A stretch of 64,000 nt of DNA, taken from contig NZ_DF967972.1 of the NCBI RefSeq assembly GCF_001050235.1, positions 618,450-682,449 on the forward strand, written 5' to 3'. A program made the position numbers and the translations under genes. Below the pieces are notes generated by a model. It saw only the letters and a program-made list of their open reading frames with translations. It was not told where the DNA came from and made no database searches. Numbering within the stretch: position 1 is the first letter of the stretch; each line of letters begins with the position of its first letter. Below are positions 60,885 through 64,000 of this stretch, one piece after another. This stretch comes from Longilinea arvoryzae (GTDB lineage Bacteria; Chloroflexota; Anaerolineae; Anaerolineales; Anaerolineaceae).

Positions 60885-60926
60885 CAACCCTTGAAGGTCA
60901 GAATGACTTTCAAGGGTTGTTTTTTT
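60885..60926 (+). terminator. Intrinsic terminator after the FKBP gene
   Basis: CAACCCTTGAA and TTTCAAGGGTTG form an 11-bp stem (with an inner GTCA/TGAC pairing), followed by seven Ts (60920-60926). Confidence 0.88.
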
Positions 60927-60997
60927 CCCCGAATCGGGTGGACGGCGGAGTGAAGCGGACAAACCGAAAAGGTCGTCGCTTTTTACAACAAGTTCAG

Positions 60998-61978
60998 CTA
61001 CGAATTTTCGTTGAATACGAACAGATCGCCCAACGATTGGCGCAGTGAATTGCGCCGGATAGCCTCGCCAAAGATGGGCGCCGTGGACAGAATGTGCAAT
61101 TTGGGGGTGCGTTTTTCTTCAGGAATGTTGACCGTGTCGGTGGTGATGATTTCGGTGATTTCGGGGACGGCCGACAGGCGTTCCAACCCGCCGTGGGTAA
61201 AAACGCCGTGCGTGCAGGCCACCCAGATTTCCTGGATGCCCTTTTCGACCAGCAGTTTGCTCACTTCCACCACCGAGCCGCCGGTGGCAATCTCATCATC
61301 GTATACCAGGGCGCGCTTCTTGCCGGTCAGGTCGCCCACGAAGCCGGTCAGTTGCACCTGGGTATCGGAAAGACGCTCCTTGATGCCGGCGGCCATGGGC
61401 AAATTCATGTCTTTCGCAAAGCGGGTGGTTTGTTTCGCCTGCCCCAAATCCGGGGTCACGATGACCGTGTCGCTGAGATCGCGCTGGGCAAAATACTCGT
61501 GCATGACCTTGCGGCTGCTCAGCGGGTCGATTGGGACGCTGAAGAAACCGTGCACCTGAGGAGAGTGCAGCATCATGGTCATGACGTGCGTGGCGCCGGC
61601 GGTTTGCATCAGGTCGGCAATCAGGCGCGCGGTGATCGATATGCGGGGCGCATCCTTCTTATCCGAGCGGGCAAAGGAGAAATAGGGGATGATGGCGTGC
61701 ACTTCGGTGGCCGCGGCGCTGCGGGCGGCATCCAGCATGATCAGCAGTTCGACCAGGTAATCGTTGACCGGCGAAAAAAGGGATTGGACGATGAAAACCT
61801 TACGCGAGCGCACGCTGGCCCCGAGTTGGATATACAAATTATCGTTGCTGAAGCGGCGGATTCGGGTCGGATCCAGGGGAACGCCCAGATAGGCGGCGAT
61901 GCCGGCTGCCAGTTGCGGGTGAGAACTGCCGCTAAAGATGCGCACTTCATCGGGATTGATTCTGGCCTGGTTTTCCAT
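60998..61978 (-). CDS. prs: Ribose-phosphate pyrophosphokinase
   Basis: A 326-residue enzyme that makes PRPP from ribose 5-phosphate and ATP. RIFSGSSHPQLAAGIAAYLG, the FSNDNLYIQLGASVR block, the SFARSDKKD ATP loop (canonical ARQDRK), and the PRPP-binding loop LVYDDEIATGGS are present. The DDEIATGGS loop differs from the usual DDMIDTGGT, so it may belong to a divergent subgroup. AAAAAGGAGATTTC precedes the ATG. PRPP is used by the OPRT domain encoded in the pyr cluster. Confidence 0.92.
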   Translation of the reverse strand: MENQARINPDEVRIFSGSSHPQLAAGIAAYLGVPLDPTRIRRFSNDNLYIQLGASVRSRKVFIVQSLFSPVNDYLVELLIMLDAARSAAATEVHAIIPYFSFARSDKKDAPRISITARLIADLMQTAGATHVMTMMLHSPQVHGFFSVPIDPLSSRKVMHEYFAQRDLSDTVIVTPDLGQAKQTTRFAKDMNLPMAAGIKERLSDTQVQLTGFVGDLTGKKRALVYDDEIATGGSVVEVSKLLVEKGIQEIWVACTHGVFTHGGLERLSAVPEITEIITTDTVNIPEEKRTPKLHILSTAPIFGEAIRRNSLRQSLGDLFVFNENS

Positions 61979-62054
61979 GAAATCTCCTTTTTATGTGTGC
62001 AGATCACGGATCTTCGATTTCCGGCGCGGCCCCCGGGGGGCGGTCACGCCGAAT

Positions 62055-62540
62055 TCAGGGCTGAGCGACAACCTTGATCGTAACCTCGAAATCACCATTT
62101 TGCAGGCTGCACTGCCCGGGTTGGACGCCTTCATAGCGGACCACATAATATTGGGGTGGAACGCTCTCGACGTTGGTGATGCCTCCCAGTGCATCCGCGG
62201 GCTGGCAGTGAAGCACGAGGTTCGCCAGCGGATATTGCGCCGCGTCGAGGACGACGGATATTCTCGAGGTAATCCCAATCTCGAACGTTTGGCCGTTATC
62301 TGCGGCGGTAATTTCGCCCGTCGCCGGCGTCCAGTTCGTCCAATCGAGGGTCGGGTAGGATTCGACCGCATTGGGCGGGATCGGGTTGGCGGTCAATTCG
62401 GCCGCCTGGGTGAATTTGGCGGATACCACGGCCGTTCCGGTCGCCAGATCGGGGGGCAGCGGGCTGGCGGAGCGCGGCGAGCAGGCGGCCAATAAGCCGA
62501 TCGCCAGGCCGAGCCATCCGATCCGAATTGATTTTCGCAT
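62055..62540 (-). CDS. Small putative lipoprotein, family unknown
   Basis: A 161-residue protein with a signal peptide ending LAAC, probably a lipid-anchored exterior protein. The mature part is beta-rich with two cysteines (LHCQPADAL and PGQCSLQNGD), which could form a disulfide bond. No domain was recognised. It lies 76 bp upstream of prs in the same direction, so they may be co-transcribed. Confidence 0.75.
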   Translation of the reverse strand: MRKSIRIGWLGLAIGLLAACSPRSASPLPPDLATGTAVVSAKFTQAAELTANPIPPNAVESYPTLDWTNWTPATGEITAADNGQTFEIGITSRISVVLDAAQYPLANLVLHCQPADALGGITNVESVPPQYYVVRYEGVQPGQCSLQNGDFEVTIKVVAQP

Positions 62541-63128
62541 CCTGGTTTTCCTTTTACTAAAAACTACCTATCCATTATGGCATAAATTGTTCGATTTTTT
62601 GGAAAACCTATTCCCGGTTATGCGGTTGGCGCGAAGATTACGGTTGGGGGATTTTCGTAGGTCGGGTTGGAGGGGGATGAATGACGACGGCCGAGATTTG
62701 ACCCATGGTTCGCCCCGCAAACCTGACGTTACGAGCCGCGGCATGAAAGTCAGTTTTCCGGGAGAGCATGGGACCCATGGCGGCACGAACCTACCACCCC
62801 CTGCGAACCGACCTACGCGGGAACCTGGGTCCAATGGCGGCGCGTGCCAACCCACCCTGCGAACCGACCTGGGTTTGCCCCGCAAACCCGACGTTACGAG
62901 CCGCGGCATGAAAGTCGGTTCTCCGGGGGAGCATGGGACCCATGACGGCAGGCACCCACCACCCCCTGCGAACCGACCTACGCAGGAACCTTGGCCCAAT
63001 GGCGGCATGGACCCATCACCCCCTGCGAACCGACATACGCGGGACTTGGGGCCGATGCGACATATGCCGGCCGCCCCCTGCGAGCGGACCTGCGCAGGGA
63101 ACCCGGAAACCATTATTGGATCAACAGG
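62541..63128. repeat. Repeat-filled spacer with a 165-bp direct repeat
   Basis: Two long units start at 62712 and 62877 (period 165; about 130 bp closely alike). Both contain GACGTTACGAGCCGCGGCAT and a GAGCATGGGACCCATG segment. A shorter motif CCCTGCGAACCGACCTACGC occurs about five times (near 62801, 62857, 62966, 63023, 63078) with small changes. Open frames here on both strands (for example 62371-63186 plus, 62568-63113 minus) follow the repeats and lack coding character. No gene is supported. Confidence 0.8.
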
Positions 63129-64000
63129 TTATATGCCGTTGGCCCGAATGTATTCGTCCTGGGCTTCTTCGACGCCGTCCAGGTAGCCATCCAGCCCGGC
63201 CAGGCGGCGCTCGAAGTGGGCTTCATCCAGCTCCAGCGCGCGGCAGGCGTCCTTCCAGCCGGCGTCCGGCGCACCGGCCAGCACGGCCAGCGTCCAGGTG
63301 CGCAGCAGGATCCATAACGCCGCGGCGGGCTGATCTTCGCGCAGGGCATCGACGGCGCGTTCGTAATACAGGCGGCGGGCGGTGTGCAGGCGAGCCGGGG
63401 CCTCCGGAAGCGCGGCCGCGGCCGTCAGGGTGGATTGCCAGGCGGCGTTCAGTTCGGTCCATCGACCGGCGTCGAGCGGCTCGGACGGGGTGAAAAGATC
63501 CGCCAGGCCGTCCGCCAGGCCGGGACGCCCGATGGCGCTGGCGCGTTCGGGCAGATTGAGCATGAAACGGCGTTCGGTGAGCGGCGAGCCGCTCAGGCAG
63601 GCCACGGCATTGCCGGCCTGCTCGATCACTTTCAGGTAAGCGCGCAGGGTCTGGGGCGTTTCGGCGGCGCCTTCCAGGGCAAGCCAGCCCTGCCGGGCGC
63701 TTTCGGCCAGCGGGCGGGCGCGTTGGATGACGTTTTCGGGTTCGTTGAACTGGGCGGCGGCCGAAGCCTGGGTGAATTCGAACCAGTGGGCCACGTCGTA
63801 AAGCTGCAGCGGGTCTTCGGCCAGGAACGAGCCGATCCAGGCATCCGTGCGCAGCAGGCGCGGGCGCTGATAGAGGTGCTGCGAATAATGGGCGATGTCC
63901 AGGCTGACCTCGTCGGTCAGGCGCACCACCTCGCGTTCAATAGCCGGTTGGTTGCTGTGCACGATGATCAGATCGATATCGGTGGCGCCGCCGAGCAGGG
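63129..64000 (-). CDS. Nucleotidyltransferase-domain protein, 5' end beyond the window
   Basis: At least 290 residues, cut by the right edge. Reading on from 64000 the frame begins LLGGATDIDLIIVHSNQP, which matches the pol-beta nucleotidyltransferase core (G-x-A-T-D-I-D-L with two metal-binding Asp). An all-helical region follows (about 25-290), rich in Ala and Leu, as in aminoglycoside adenylyltransferase-like or HI0074-type proteins. A GTG at 63962 is an internal codon, not the start. Substrate unknown. Confidence 0.8.
   Translation of the reverse strand, partial: LLGGATDIDLIIVHSNQPAIEREVVRLTDEVSLDIAHYSQHLYQRPRLLRTDAWIGSFLAEDPLQLYDVAHWFEFTQASAAAQFNEPENVIQRARPLAESARQGWLALEGAAETPQTLRAYLKVIEQAGNAVACLSGSPLTERRFMLNLPERASAIGRPGLADGLADLFTPSEPLDAGRWTELNAAWQSTLTAAAALPEAPARLHTARRLYYERAVDALREDQPAAALWILLRTWTLAVLAGAPDAGWKDACRALELDEAHFERRLAGLDGYLDGVEEAQDEYIRANGI

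Noticed and set aside
62371-63186. 271-codon plus-strand frame and 181-codon minus-strand frame in the repeat spacer
   Set aside because: Both translate the direct repeats and overlap real genes at their ends. Codon use looks unselected.

Overview
The window looks like chromosomal DNA of an uncultured-type member of the Chloroflexota, probably class Anaerolineae. This placement is inferred from the 16S rRNA 5' end, high-GC genes separated by short AT-rich intergenic stretches, an ECF sigma/DUF5667/DUF5666 cassette, Thr-Pro-rich TPR membrane proteins, SpoVS, and lipoproteins with Ala/Thr/Pro linkers. No phage or transposase gene was seen.

Layout. 1-0.9 kb: 5' end of a 16S rRNA gene on the minus strand with two tandem promoters. 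0.9-10.2 kb: a membrane-anchored TPR protein coupled to a PBP1-like protein that appears to lack its catalytic residues, an alpha/beta hydrolase, a split chromate transporter, a 41-bp tandem repeat array, an APH-like kinase and a divergent PAP2 protein. 10.2-16.2 kb: xseA-xseB, a HIT protein, and the DUF5666/ECF sigma/DUF5667 cassette. 16.4-21.9 kb: a de novo pyrimidine cluster (pyrC, pyrB, a pyrF-pyrE fusion, pyrD) with an attenuator-like leader before pyrC. 22-26.4 kb: an AT-rich island with a hicA-hicB-TPR operon, flanked by a gene fragment and palindromic repeats. 26.4-35 kb: methyltransferase, ABC-2 exporter, membrane glycosyltransferase-like protein, two-subunit NAD synthetase and an MFS exporter. 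35-43.6 kb: an alpha-glucan locus (GH31, GH15, sugar ABC permeases, binding protein, ROK regulator) with a shared candidate operator. 43.9-51 kb: a fused two-domain ABC permease and a large secreted nuclease. 51-64 kb: deoxynucleoside kinase, a PEP/pyruvate-binding-domain protein, dnaN, the primary sigma factor, DUF177, rdgB, spoVS, a strong candidate for oriC, a triple-FKBP lipoprotein, prs, a repeat-filled spacer and a truncated nucleotidyltransferase-domain gene.

How the parts fit. The pyr cluster turns carbamoyl-aspartate precursors into UMP, and prs makes the PRPP used by its OPRT domain. The ROK protein probably represses both itself and the sugar operon through a near-identical 19-bp site in front of each. 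The dnaN/rpoD/rdgB/spoVS block sits on one side of the putative origin and is mostly transcribed away from it. Several genes have a -10 box only 5-7 bases before the start codon, so leaderless mRNAs may be common. Intergenic regions are unusually rich in several dispersed repeat families, which is the most pervasive feature of the window.
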